From: Metallyticus violacea
Taxonomy: Eukaryota; Arthropoda; Insecta; Mantodea; Metallyticidae
Length of the DNA stretch: 64,000 nt
Reading direction: 5' to 3'
Assembly (NCBI GenBank): GCA_030762175.1
Contig: CM060843.1
Coordinates: forward strand, 117,186,869-117,250,868
The notes below the pieces were generated by a model. The model was not told the origin of the DNA and ran no database searches. It was given only the letters and a program-made list of their open reading frames with translations. Positions 23,216 to 35,489 of the stretch are shown in pieces. Every line of letters begins with the position of its first letter. Positions within the stretch are counted from its first letter, which is position 1. The position numbers and the translations under genes were made by a program.

Positions 23216-24824
23216 TCTGAATTTGTAGTAGAGTGGTTGGCAAAATTGAACATGCTTCTGAAAATCATCCTCGTAAAGGACTTGATGTAGGCTAGTGTGA
23301 TATGATGGCATTTGTGATTCTCAACCTCTCTCCTTTAAGAGATTCCCGAATCACATTGCAGCTGACGGAAATTACGGTGAGAAATAGTGGCAACTGCAGC
23401 TAGTACAGCGACTTCCGAATTTTCCCAGTAGCACTTCTCATGGTGTTTGCTTGGTGCTACACCTCTCGTTTTGGAGAGTAAGTTTCCTAGTCGTTGAAAA
23501 TTCTAACAGATGGCTGCCTCCTTTCAGGATATCGATCTACGTATTAGTTGCACGATGCTCTAGCGTTCTTATGAGCTTTGCCGTAAATTTAAATCGTGTC
23601 GATCCTCTCGTTGATCGTGAGACAATATATATGTGCTGTCACCCCTATATTTAATTAGATTAATTATAGCAAGTAATCTTATGTAACTTCCTTATTAAGT
23701 CATGAGTGGAATGTCATGTTATTTCATGTTGAATCATTGTGTGTAAAATATTATTTTCTTGCCAGGGTGCAGAAAGCTAGCCCAGCCATAAAATCTGACC
23801 TGGGAATTTCTGTTGCCTATTGTAACCGTATTTGTAAAGATGACTCCAGTAAACCAATGTTTTGTGGAGAAATTTCTGAAGGAGAATCCTTGAATAAGAT
23901 GTTTATTGGTATTCTGTTATAGAATTATAAAGCAGGGTAGCCATAATAAAACATATGAAAGGCAAGTACAGGGATGAAAAGACAGGCCGATGGCCTCTTC
24001 AAGGGAAAAAGTTAGAAACTTGAGTTGATACCTATATATAAAAAGTCACGTAGGCCATGTTTATTTAGTCTTGTAATTTTGCGGCCCGCAGTCAGTTTTT
24101 GCAAGAGTATTCAGCGGGGTATTATGAGTGGAAGGAGTTTCTCTTAGTGGAAAGCTGTAATCAGTTTTGGAAGAGTATTCAGTGTGAGGAAGTTAGGCAC
24201 GGTCAGTTCAGTTCCGTTCAGTGGAAGAGCTTTATTTATTGAGTTCAGTTGCATCTCAGGATTAGTTGATTTCAGGATCAGTCTTTATCAAATTAAGAGA
24301 CGTCAGAGTGATTGTCATAGTTAGTGCGAGAGTGGCACATGTTCTCCAGAAAATAATGGCAGTACATTTTATGTGGAATATTTTATGAACAACAAATTGT
24401 GTTTCATATCCCATAACGAAAAATCTTATCGATCTCCACATGCTACTTCCCCTATGGTCACAGGATCATAGGAGTATCCAGCATCAGAGTCTCAACACCC
24501 GTGGCAAAACTATAAGTCAGCAGAAACCAATCATCGGAGACGAAGAAATAACATTATCCCTGAGATTCTATAGAACCCATCAAATCAAATTTCCTTTTTC
24601 CAAATCTTTCCCTGCAATCTACATATTTAATTAAAACCCCTCTTTCTTTATTTAATATAGCTGCAATCATGTATCGAATATCCATGATTGAAAAACTAAG
24701 TGAACTGGCTACGAATAACGTCCTTTGAGGTTAGAATTGACAATGGTGAGCACTCGTTTGTGTACCGATGTCAACAAACTGCTTTCTATATGTAAACAAA
24801 TTAGTTTTCTTCATAACAATAACA
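23216..24824. other. No gene seen; possible promoter/LTR-like stretch
   Basis: Between the inverted repeat copies. At 24030-24340 a TATATATAAAAAG box precedes sequence with repeated CAGTCAGTTT and AAGAGTATTCAG motifs, like the start of an LTR transcript, but no LTR boundary or primer-binding site was found. Confidence 0.35.
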
Positions 24825-25155
24825 AAATAAAAGAGAAAGTGGTGAAAGTGAGTGAAAAACGTTTGCTGTATTATTTGTCCAATATCACACCATCTATCAC
24901 CTTTAGTTGATAGGTGTACTAGAACTTTTATAATGAAATTTGACTGCTCTTTCCATCTCCGTAAAAGAAAATACACCATTACATTTGAAAAAATCAAAAT
25001 GACCTTGAAATAACTTGATAACATTTCAAGAATGAGTGAACGTCGCTATCTTATGTCTCTTTAGGAGCACTTCAAATTTTGTCTTAAGCATTTTTTGATT
25101 TTCCCCTTAGTTTTGGAAGAAAATGGCCGCGACGCTATAAATGCCTCATCCTATA
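24825..25155 (+). repeat. Unclassified dispersed repeat, copy 2
   Basis: Inverted relative to 22885-23215 and about 1.6 kb away. Matching blocks are GTGAGTGAAAAACGTTTGCT, TATTATTTGTCCAA, CTGCTCTTTCCATCTCCG, AAAAGAAAATACACCATT, GCACTTCAAATTTTGTC and AAATGGCCGCGACGCTATAA. The match fades after ATGCCT at about 25146. Confidence 0.7.
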
Positions 25156-25944
25156 TATAATTTACTTACCTCTGATTTAAGTTATTTTTATTTTACTGTG
25201 AAACGCCGAGATGACCAGTTGACAAGACAAGTTCTAAAGAAAGTACCACTTCGAAGCTTGGACCTGCAGGAAAGTAATGTTGACTTCTGTCGCTTCATTG
25301 GCAAAGTGTTCAAAGGTTAATGCATGCGAGGTCCTTGTATCAAAGTTCACTGCACTTAACGTCGTACTTTCACTTCACTACCACAGGGGTGATTTCTAGT
25401 CAAACCGTTTTTTGTCCTCTCATTACGTATACAGACAAACAATGCATGCGATTCAAGCATCACTGTGTGTATATACGTGTGCACGCATTGCCAACGTTTA
25501 GCCAAAAATCAACTGTGCTACTCTTGGACTCTTACTGCTAAATACCTGATGTTGGTACATGGAATCTAGCTAGACCGGTGGCTGTATCGCCATTTTTAGT
25601 GCTAAGGGATGTTGGAAGTGGGGTTAGGAAGGATAACGCGGGGGTGAAGAGGTTGTGCTTAAGCACCCTCTTATTATCGGGGGGAGTGAAATGTTTGCCA
25701 GGTAATAACTGAGAGCGGAGAAGGTGATACCCAGGGGGGATATATGGAATATGTGAAAGGAGTAATGAAAAGGTATATGTCCTTTTAATTATCTAGTTCT
25801 TAAAAGGTATTCCCTTAAACACTTTTATACATAAAAGATACATTGTTTACAACACGGGGGCCAGGGCTCTTGTCTTCTAGAGCCAAGGTTTCATCAGAAC
25901 ACAGGAGTAGATCACTTTAACGGTCTCCAAGTAACCAGCTCTGA
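25156..25944. other. No gene confirmed
   Basis: A 59-codon plus-strand frame at 25141-25320 contains VKRRDDQLTRQVLKKV. It resembles the basic start of importin-alpha proteins only loosely, and its first codons lie in the repeat above. I leave it uncalled. Confidence 0.3.
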
Positions 25945-26283
25945 AGCGCATCACCATTGTTGAACACCTCTTCAGAGACCACAGTCGGCATTGCCCCACA
26001 AACTCCCCTTTCTATACTCCACGGCATGGACAACTTCAATGACGTTCTCAGAGAACTTGCCTCCAGGGTACACGTCATCGCCAACCTCATCTCAGACTTG
26101 GACATCCTGCAGCACACAACCACAACCCTTAAATAAAGAACACGTAGCACACTCAACCATGTAACCACGACCCGACTCAGCAACGTAGAAGAAGCAATAA
26201 CTGAACATGGAGCACGAGTGACGCTTTCCATACCGCTCTCTAGACATGAAATGAACCTTGAGCCAACCTCAGTAACGCAATAA
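25945..26283 (+). pseudogene. Coding-like remnant of unknown identity
   Basis: A GC-richer island with a plus-strand frame open for 112 codons apart from one in-frame TAA at 26134-26136. The middle is helical, with heptad-like hydrophobics (MDNFNDVLRELASRVHVIAN and LISDLDIL), suggesting a coiled coil. After the stop it resumes RSTLNHVTTTRLSNVEEAI. The minus strand is also open for 104 codons over much of the same DNA, so the strand is not certain. It could be the decayed Gag of a retroelement or a host pseudogene; no diagnostic motif is present. Confidence 0.25.
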
Positions 26284-27351
26284 TGGGACTAAAACAAGAT
26301 TTACTTTCTCTACAGCTAGAAGACATCTGTCACTCCTCCGGGTGGGGGACGTGAGGGCGCGAGGAACGAGTTCAGGCCCTCCAGGAGTGCTTTAACAGGC
26401 GTTCTAAGCGCCTACAGTTTTTTTATTTTTTTCTTCAAGTATAAAAATATATCATCTTGAAACTTTGCTCTCTCTCTCTTTATACCTATCGTGCAGATTT
26501 GCTCCATTCGCCCGCTTTATTTTGATTAGCAGATGGTTGGCAGCAAATCGCATCGTGCTCACATGACTTCATTTTTAACCTGTGTTTTACTTTCCTTGAG
26601 AAAACGCCCAGGAATCGCTGATCCTTGTTAACATCTTTGTCAATCAGTAAAAGTTCCCATCATATTTTTCTATTCATTTTAGATTTGTTGCTCTTGCTCA
26701 AAGTATTAATGACTGTGAGCTGTTAATCATTTACATCATAGAAGCGATTAGTTGACATGTTCTAGCTGTCCACAAAAACCAATTGGGTCCAAATTAGTTA
26801 CGGATAAAATAAAAAGTTGCCGTGGTAAATGTTAATCGTGTATGTAAGCTGTAAACTACTGATTGTTGTATAGATATTTTACAGAAATAAAGATTTTTTT
26901 GGAAGCAGTTATTTTTTGAAATTTGGGAACGTAACGTCTTTGCATGATTTGTACTAATATGATGTTGATTTAGTCTGTATTTTCAAGAACATATCTTTTT
27001 TAAAACTAACAAAATTTTGAATTGCAAAATTGAGTAATTAAAGAAGAAAATATAAGTAGGAATATTTCATTTTAATAAAACAAATAATGCAGGCTTGGAT
27101 GTTAATATAAATGTAATAAATGTGAACAGGAGTCTTTAATATAACTGTTATTGGAACTATATAGAGTGAAGCACTCATACTCCCATCTCAAATATCTCTT
27201 GTTATATTATTGATATCGATGAGCTGTTTGCACTAGATAACGTTGTCAACCCACAAATATAACCTGTAGGGAATTAATGCAGGAAAAAAATTTCATTATA
27301 AAGTTATATTTTAATGTATCAATATCATAAGTATAGCAAATTCTTAAGTAA

Positions 27352-27353
<2 letters not shown>
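26284..27353. other. No gene seen
   Basis: A GC-rich patch at about 26325-26420 gives way to AT-rich spacer. Nothing assignable. Confidence 0.5.
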
Positions 27354-27410
<57 letters not shown>

Positions 27411-27411
27411 T
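27354..27411. repeat. (AAT)n microsatellite
   Basis: About 19 AAT units. Confidence 0.96.
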
Positions 27412-27571
27412 CGTTTACCATAAATTTCTAATGCGAATAGTTTACGAGAAATTGATGTTAAAGGTTTATTCGTTGAAAGCAACTGAACATTAATATAGTA
27501 ATTAAACAAGAATTTTAGCTATTTTCTCAATATTTTCATATCATTCAAAAGAATTATTTGAAGTTTGTCCA

Positions 27572-27755
27572 TCCGATCTCCTGATTTGACACAACATGAT
27601 TTTTTTCTATGGGAAAAACTGAAGAACGTGGTCTACAAGGATGTAGAGATGCAGCATGGTAGCAATGCTATTTCTTCCAAAATGTGAAATATTGTGTAAC
27701 AATATCTGTCTCGAAGATTCGAAGCATGTGTCACAGCGAATTTTGAACATCTATG
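27572..27755 (+). pseudogene. DDE transposase C-terminal fossil (DUF4817/mariner-like)
   Basis: One frame reads IRSPDLTQHDFFLWEKLKNV followed by VYKDVEMQ, the signature around the third catalytic Asp of this superfamily (RSPDLTPxDFFLWGxLK-VY). After two stops it ends VTANFEHL, matching the usual C-terminal C-I-x-x-x-GGHFEHL. Only the last fifth of a transposase is present. It could derive from the same family as the deletion derivative at 20239-20751, but the two do not overlap in sequence so this cannot be shown. Confidence 0.65.
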
Positions 27756-27805
27756 AACCAGAGCATTTTCTAGACTTAAGGTAACAGGGTAACAGTACTT
27801 TCACA

Positions 27806-27806
<1 letters not shown>

Positions 27807-27870
<64 letters not shown>
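27807..27870. repeat. (ATT)n microsatellite
   Basis: About 20 ATT units with one phase slip near 27845. Confidence 0.96.
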
Positions 27871-27871
<1 letters not shown>

Positions 27872-30602
27872 GTTTAATTTCTGTTGCATGATTACTGATT
27901 CATTAAAAGATATAACTTCATCATAAACATATTTTTTCTGATTAATATTAATTCTCAATAGGCTGGATTTTAATCCCTTATGTGCCTTTAAATCTAGAGA
28001 AATAAGACCTCAATATCAATAATAGTATGGAAAATATTTGAGAAAGCAGTTTTAAGTGTCTCGCCCTGTATAGCTTGCACTTGGTTTTAGTAGTCAATTT
28101 TATAAATAAAATAGCGTTTGCTGCTTTAAGATTTAAAAATGAACTAATAATTGAGTTCAAGATATAAGTACCATATAGTAAAACTATTACCATCTTTGTA
28201 GTTTCTCCTTTATATTTTCAATGTTGGAATTAAAGCCAGTAGTAGTACAGAGCTCAGAAACGTTGCGTTACTGACATGCACACAAGGAAACGTTCACTAT
28301 CCTTTCAAACGTGCTAGAAGATGCTCAAATGAACAGCATGTTTATGCTGTTTGCAAAGACGCTTGAGTCAAAGCGACAAGGCCCAGAACGCCACGTTTCG
28401 CTCTGGTAGAGCAAAGCAATCAAGTGATCCGGCGTCATCAAAGGTGAACTCGGTATCGCCCCACTTGTACCGGCCTGTAATTAAACATTTCACACGAGGG
28501 ACCCCGACGGAAAGCAGCCATGTGCTTCTGACAGTTGACAATGTGACAGCCCGGGAGGAGCTCTAGGGTAGCCCCCCTCCCCGGAATAGGGTGTTTTGTC
28601 GGCTCCACCTCTGTCCTCAATTCTTTATTGTTACAGCGTAGCAAAGCTTAAACGTATTTTGGGTGTATAATAATGTCCACTTCTTTACGGACATGCAAAT
28701 TTTAAAGAGATTTTGGCGGAAAAAGTCATGTAGAAATGTTGTTTATGTTAAAAACTGCAATATTATTAACGTCTTGGTATTTGTTCAGAAACACAGCATT
28801 GCGCATGAAAACACTTGTACTGATCATTATTCTGTGAAATAAAAATATAATATATTTTAGATTATCCTCGCATTAATGCATCATTATTCATTGTTCATGC
28901 GTAAATTTTCAGCTGAACAAAAATACATTTTCACATATTTGTTGGTGATATAGTAGTAACCAAAATATTTTTCATGAAATAACTTTTTATTTTAAATGCA
29001 AGTGGCCAGTATCGGGTAATCCAATTATGTGATGACCGATATGGCGGTAGAGAACTGTCACGCACGATCAGCCGAACTATTGTAGAGCCCCACCGGTCGG
29101 TGCAACATAGTTACCAGCTATGATTCAACTGAAAGGGTCACTTCAAGCACTAAACAGCTAGTCCTCTCTCATTCTTCTAGCTTCTGTTGATGTTGCATCG
29201 ATACACAAATATTTTACCTGAAGAAATTGTCCAGTTAAAATATATTTTACATAATCGTCCTCGTCCTCACACTCCATTTACTGATTTTATCTCCATCTTG
29301 CGTTGATAGTGTTTGCTCGCAATGGTTTTGCTTTTGAGGATCAGTATTTTTCACAATGTCATAGGCATTAGGGTGATACCTTGGTAAGCCAATTTATTTA
29401 TCTAAAATAAAAATGTGCACAATCTGAGACTCGTGTCCCTGTATCCTAGTTGAGGTTCATCAATTATATTTTTATAATTACGACACATGGTGTAGACATG
29501 TTCAATAGTTTTATTCATAAACTCATTTGCTACTATTCTGTAAAAGTTCACTTGAATATCTCTTCACTTGTATTACTTTTTTAGATTTGGATATCAACCT
29601 TGCTAAAACTTTGTAACAACGCTTCTTGTTTAGATAAATATATCATAAATATAACTCAAAAACTTAAAAAAGTGGGTATCCTTCAACATTATTACACTCA
29701 CTTTCTTCTCACAAGAGCTACACCTTTTATTTATTTATGTATTTATTTATTTTTTGATTTAGCAACAATAAAAGTGTACAGAGGTATTTAGTGTGGGTGC
29801 TTTTGAAAGTTCTTAAAGAGCATTATTAGAACATTAAAAATATATATTGGACATTCCATTTAAATAAGAGAGTTGCAGCTATTTCTGGTTAAGAAAAAAG
29901 TCCTAAATATAATTTTTGAGTCCTCAGTATAAGGCTATCCCCACACACCAAGTTTCTTGTCATTAAATCGCATGCTTCAAAAGTTATTTACGCAGTGCGG
30001 GACTTTTCACTAATCCTATATACTTATTGCCCTTCAGCTGCGCATATTAGAACAATTTTACCCACCATTGTCTCTAACATCATCGTAACAATTTCATTAT
30101 TTTACTTCATTCTTGTGCCTGAACTTCTTCGGCGCATAGTTTCTGTATAAATTAAATAATATTGTCTAATTGCTAAATATTTTCCCCACCAGTTTAATCC
30201 GTACGCGATTATTTTCCCCTCATTAGGTTTAAAGCATTCTTCAGATCTATTAGCACTTTGTGGCCCTGCTGGCTTACATATAAGTCCACTGGTATTCAGA
30301 CATTTTGAATTTACTTTATCTTTTGGCCTTCTGTTCAAATAAAACTTGAGTGTACATTATTTTTAAACAGGTAACAGAACAACTATGGTAATTAAGAATG
30401 TGGTCCACTTAACTCTGTATTACTATTAGCGCTTTTAAATAAAGAGTCGAAAAACTAGAAACGTAAAAATAAAGCACAGGTAATTTTCCCGAAGTGTAGG
30501 AAAGAAAACTAATATTGCTCTAGTGAACCGCTCAAACGAAAATAATAATTAACACAGGGGAATGCTAGTTAATCTTTGGGGAATAAAGTCATATTTGTTA
30601 GA
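27871..30602. other. No gene seen
   Basis: Mostly AT-rich. A GC-richer block at 28330-28620 has short open frames on both strands without recognisable motifs. A 78-codon minus frame at 30102-30338 is unassigned. Confidence 0.45.
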
Positions 30603-30826
30603 AACGCCTGCCTTCGTGGTCTGGTGGTAACGTTTGCGACTAATAATCCGGAGGTCCTGCGTCAGGTCGCGGTGCCTGTTTCAAGATTTTTTTCGGAGTT
30701 TTTCCTTGCGCTGAGAAGGTGAATGCCAGACTCCGAGTTCATTTGTGCCATCATTAATTCATTTCATTTCATTCATAACCACAGGATTCACGTGAAACCT
30801 ACAGACGCTGTGAGAAGAGCTTGTGG
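30603..30826 (+). mobile_element. SINE-C copy
   Basis: tRNA-like head with TTCGTGGTCTGGTGGTAACG (A-box region) and a degenerate B box near 30655-30680. A core follows with GGAGTTTTTCCTTGCGCTGA and GGTGAATGCCAGACTCCGAG, and then a tail with CATTTCATTTCATTCATAAC and CCACAGGATTCACGTGAAAC. The core (pyrimidine-rich block then a GAATGCC block) recalls that of SINE-A. Confidence 0.6.
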
Positions 30827-31952
30827 CATATTTTTTTTTTCTGTTGTCTTTCCTCTTCTTCGATTATATTTCCTTTAATTTAGCTATAATAGCGCTTTTT
30901 CGAATAAAGTACTGGTACATGACTTACTTATTAAAATATAAAACCTGAATATTTAGTTTCTTTAGTGACACATGTCAATTAGCACAAAGAAATCGCTGAA
31001 ATATCTTAAGCTGGAAAACCGAGTATTTAGCCATAAACGGCCGTTTTTAACTTTTTGTGTTTAGATTTATAATTTTCAATAAAAGTGTGAGGATATTTCA
31101 TTAAGGTTCACAAAGTTGAAAAGAAAAAAAACCAAAAGTATTATTTCGAGGTTCGATTCTTCAAGATCACTTGAGAACTGAGAATCAACTGGCCGACCCG
31201 GGTTTGATCTCCAGTAACAAATAAGATTTTCTGTCAATTTGGTTTATTTTGTTCCGGCAACAAATAATTGAAAAGTGAATCAGAAAAGTAATACTGTAGG
31301 TGACGATTGAAAATGAAAGCACAGTCTTCGACTTGCTGATGCTGTACCTATTATTGAATCAAATTCTCGAACTATCTCAAGTTTTATCTTTGAAAGAGGT
31401 TCGGTTTTGTAATTAGAGCATCGATGAGTTAACCCTAAGATACGCAAATCAGAGTCAGAGCTTTCCTCTCCAAATTTCTCCATCTGTTTGTCATTTAAAC
31501 TGTTTAAAAATGGGGGGGGGGGGAAATGCAGATATTTAAACTTGTGATTCGACGCCAGTTTTCTAATTCCTTCAGTAATGTCTCTGCTATGATTAGCGCT
31601 TTAGATATTTGGAAGATTTTGACCATTTTCTCTGTAGTTGCTTCAATTACGCAGTTATATTTCTCTTTACGTTAAGGTAAGAATGTTTCCATTTGTACAC
31701 AGCACGCACTCGTGTATGCATTTAGAAAAAAATCGAAGCAGAGATCCAATAAACAAACAGTTTGGTGGACTGCATTAACAAAATTAATTACCAATATACG
31801 TGTACATAATCCAGAACTCGGTGAAAAGATCACGCAGTGAACATACATTTGCATTCCCAAGAGCATAGAGGCTAGAAATTTTCTCTTTGTGCTTGTTTGA
31901 TTTCGTTCCAAGTTAACAAACAATTCAAATCGAAAACGATTTTTGCTCCCTT
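30827..31952. other. No gene seen
   Basis: AT-rich with a 12-G run at 31512-31523. A B-box-like GACCCGGGTTTGATCTCC at about 31194 may be a SINE scrap but is too short to classify. Confidence 0.4.
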
Positions 31953-32102
31953 TTACACAGCATCCTCAAATGTAGTCATTTCATTTCCTTCTATCTCCAT
32001 TATGTCAGCCAGCAGCTCTCGTGAAAATGCACAACTCATATTCCAATCGCGGGCCATTTCCGCCCCATGTTTCCGATCAATGTGGCAATCCATCTTCCGG
32101 AA
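31953..32102 (-). CDS. Candidate exon or coding-like ORF, unidentified
   Basis: On the minus strand a T-rich tract ends in TTGTCAATAG, a plausible 3' splice site. It is followed by 49 codons without a stop, reading FRKMDCHIDRKHGAEMARDW then NMSCAFSRELLADIMEIEGN and EMTTFEDAV before TAA. A GTAAAA donor-like site overlaps that stop (GCTGT|GTAAAA), so the stop may be intronic. The composition is polar, acidic and basic mixed, as in a real soluble protein and unlike translated AT-rich spacer. I do not recognise the family. It lies on the same strand as the candidate exon at 18386 but a link is speculation. Confidence 0.28.
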   Translation of the reverse strand, partial: FRKMDCHIDRKHGAEMARDWNMSCAFSRELLADIMEIEGNEMTTFEDAV

Positions 32103-34074
32103 CTATTGACAATAAAAATGTAAAATCACCTTCTAGGTGAAAGTTGAAATTGCGCGTCATATTAATCATGTTTCGATATACTTATAATGAAGTGGTTACT
32201 GTGGTTTAACACGTTAGAAAGAATATATAAGTATTTTCCTACCATTTAAATAGCTAATGCTTTAAATGATTTTTTCCTCCTTCTTATTTGCAGTTTTAGG
32301 TTAGGGAAATTACAACATATAGCAATTGTATTCAGCATAATAGACTCTAGCAGAAATACATAATTAATACATTTTTTTTTTCGTTGTATCCAAGTTTTTG
32401 AGCAACTGACCGTCTGAGCTCGGCTGCTTATTGGGGAAGCACAACTGATCCAACTAGAAAGAAGAAAATAAAGTCGCCGTGCGTTAAGTTAATATATTTA
32501 TTTTAGTATTTATATTTTTACTTAAAGCATAAAATGATATTGAATTTAAACTAACAGTAATATAACTAACCTGTGCTGTATGAGATTTTGAAAATCATGC
32601 TCCTCAGCATTTACGGCATCTAGTAGAAAAGTCCATCCAGTTGTTTATCGTTTCCTGTCATTCAGATAATGCTTCTCCTTTCTCGCAGCGTTTTAACAAA
32701 CGGAAACAGTTCATCTACATGTAACACAATTTCCAAGACATTTTCTTGCTAATCACGTTACCATTTCTCTGCAAGAGTCTTTATTCACATATATATTGTA
32801 CATCATAAAAAACAGTTCTTCAGGAATACGTTTGATGTCTTTGTCGGGTTTTGGACTCATCCTCCACCGTTGTTCTTCGTAAGTTATGCCACTACATAAA
32901 TTTTAAAAATATGGTTAAGGATCTGCTTCCTTATCTTTCCAGGATTAGGTTATAAAACAAATTTCACCGATATTATTCAACCTGAAACTGTTCCTACTGT
33001 TTCGCCCATGATATTATTATAATTTTTAATTTTTAAAATTATAATTTTCCCTTGTCATTATAATCATAATGTACATATTAATGTTTTATAAGGTATATTT
33101 TTCAATTTATAATGTATATTCCTCGCTTATCGTATGATGTATAGCTTATCATTTTTAAAAAATGGTAAAACCTGTGCTTTGTCCGCAATAACAATGCAAA
33201 TACGTGCAGTCATAAAACTTTCGAAGGGTGAGATCTTTCGTATGTTAGGATAAAGCGAGCCAAAGACATTTCCCACTGTCCTCTGGAACTTTAAACGATA
33301 TGTTTTGGCCAGATAAAGCTACTAACCCTTTAAATGTATGTGTGGGGAAGTATTTTAAATGCTGTAGGGCAGTTGACCCCAATACAGTTGAGAACCGTTA
33401 AAGTTGAAAGTGCGTATCGTGTGATAGAATTTTAAACTCCTGCAGAAGAACGAGTCAGACGAGGATAGGCAAATTTAAAAGCAACTAATGCACAATGAAA
33501 CTGTTCCCGGTACTTCTCCAATTAAAGGATAATTAACATGCATGGCGTGTAATTAGTGATTGTGTGATAGTTTATAGATGTTTGGTGTTATTAAAGAACT
33601 TTAAAACTCGTTTATTATGTATAGAGCTAAGATTGTACAGTATTCAGAGCTAATCAAAGTTAATATGATGTCTTATTTTAGGTGAATTTGTGTGATTGTT
33701 TGTGAGAGTGTAGCAATGTTCTGGAATGTCTCTTTCTCTTGATCAGACCACAGGTGGACGAGTTCGCAAAGTTAGACAATGGGTGTTAATACTTTATGGT
33801 ATAAGAGTGAAGATTATGGTTTCCCTCCAGGTGGTTAAACTACCCTGAGTTAGCGTGTGAACGCGCATAGTATTGCTAGAAGGTAATGAACGAAACGACC
33901 TATGTTGTTCGAAGTCAAACTGAGGACCTATGGCAAAGCTTGTGGTTACAGTGGAAAAACTTAGCAAATAAAATGTCAGATAAATGACGTCAAATCAGTT
34001 TATGAGAAATGCTGACCCAAAAAGGGCGCCAAAAAGCGCGGGGATTTTGGCTATAACGTTAGGTTTGCATTAGG
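32103..34074. other. No gene seen
   Basis: AT-rich. An AT palindrome at about 33013-33050 (ATTATAATTTTTAA with its complement) can form a hairpin. Its later part may be the upstream portion of the LTR-like region below. Confidence 0.4.
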
Positions 34075-35489
34075 TATATAAGGAGCAAATCCCTCCACAG
34101 AAGCAAGCAGTTTTCAACAAGCAGAAGCAATCAGTCAGTTTTCAGTTTCACGCATGCAGTTTTCAATTTTCAATTTTAAGTTCTTCGATTCATGCAGTTG
34201 CTACTCGATGTCCGGCAGTCCGACGAAAGACCTAAGTCCGCGATAAAAATTTAAAACTACGCTTATACGTTAAGCACAGAGGAGAAACATAAATTATTTA
34301 GGCCAGAGACATTTGCATTGATCTTCGTAACGATTGAGAATTCGCTTATAAATTAAGCTCGCAGTGAAATAACAATTAATTTAGGCTAGAGTTACTCGCC
34401 TGATCAGCATGTCGTACTAAAGGAACCCAGGAGCACTTCTACTCAGAATTTCGCATCATTTCTCGTTTCGCCTCGATGTCCGAGCCAAGACAAGAGAAGG
34501 CCAGAGGAAAACACGTCTGACCAATAAAATGATAAGTAAGCAACGTGACGTTATATGTCATCGTCCCCTCATACGATTTCTTTCCTTAGTCCTGGTAAGC
34601 CGTAACTCCCAAAATTTCAGCGGAAGACCCCGAAAAAGTATCTGCGAGGTAGAGTTGGTGATCTGGAATAACTGCGTCGAGATCTGCGGCCAGCCATCAT
34701 CCTCTACGCCGGAACGGCCCCATTACTACGAATTAACGGTGCGAGACAATTGCTCCAAACATTTGGACGCTTTGGACGCTTGAGGCCATTCCAATTCAAA
34801 TCCAGCGTCACCAAATACTTCCTCAAAATTTGGAGCCCAACGCGGGGCCATTCCAAATCCAAATCCTGTGTTACTTCCTCAATAAGCAGAATCTGAATGC
34901 TGTTACAAGTTTCGCGTGACTTACTTTTCCCAACGATTCCTATTTGAATCAAATATATAATGACAAGGTTGGTTTCTCATTCCATTCTATTTGATTCTGG
35001 TTTCTCTACGCTGTTTCTATTCGATTCTAGTCTCTCAAATTCTACTGGCACCATTCGGTTTCATCCTAGTGGCGGCACCACACATTCAGGCAGCCGAAGT
35101 TCGTAAAAGCTTATATCTGTTGGAAGCATTTGTTAGTCTTCGGTCCAGTATTCATAATATTACGCTTCGTTGGAACAAACAATCCATTAGTCTAAACCTC
35201 GTTTTAAATATACTACAGTGATTTGACTCCAAATCACCTTTGTTTTAAAGACAGTTATGTGAAATAAATTATTCTTAAAAGTAACGTCGAACCGCTTTCT
35301 TATTCACACCGCTAAAACCTTTTCTTAGACCCGTTGATTTAGAATCAACGAAATTACCACAACTACACTGAGAATTTGTTTTCGGGCGGAAACAACGTCT
35401 ACAAGCAGTCAACACTAGTCGAGGTCATCGCCGACAGCGCTGGCTACAGTTCATTAATACGTTCGCAAATTGGCACACCAACGTGGGGC
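34075..35489 (+). mobile_element. Candidate LTR-retrotransposon leader or solo LTR
   Basis: A TATATAAGGAG box at 34076 is followed about 30 bp on by CAGAAGCAAGCAGTTTTCAA and repeated CAGTTTTCA motifs, then AATAAA at 34523. A primer-binding-site-like TGGAGCCCAACGCGGGGC lies at 34831. A second set follows: AATAAA at about 35262 and TGGCACACCAACGTGGGGC at 35471. Both match the TGG-CCAACGTGGGGC type of primer site known from insect Ty3/gypsy-like elements. Between them GGCCATTCCAA...ACTTCCTCAA is duplicated (34784 and 34846). No gag or pol follows, and LTR ends (TG...CA) could not be fixed. Confidence 0.35.

Noticed and set aside
25141..25320. 59-codon frame with KRRDDQL, loosely like an importin-alpha N-terminus
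   Set aside because: The similarity is a few residues, the surrounding pattern does not fit, the frame starts inside a dispersed repeat, and the reverse strand is equally open in places.
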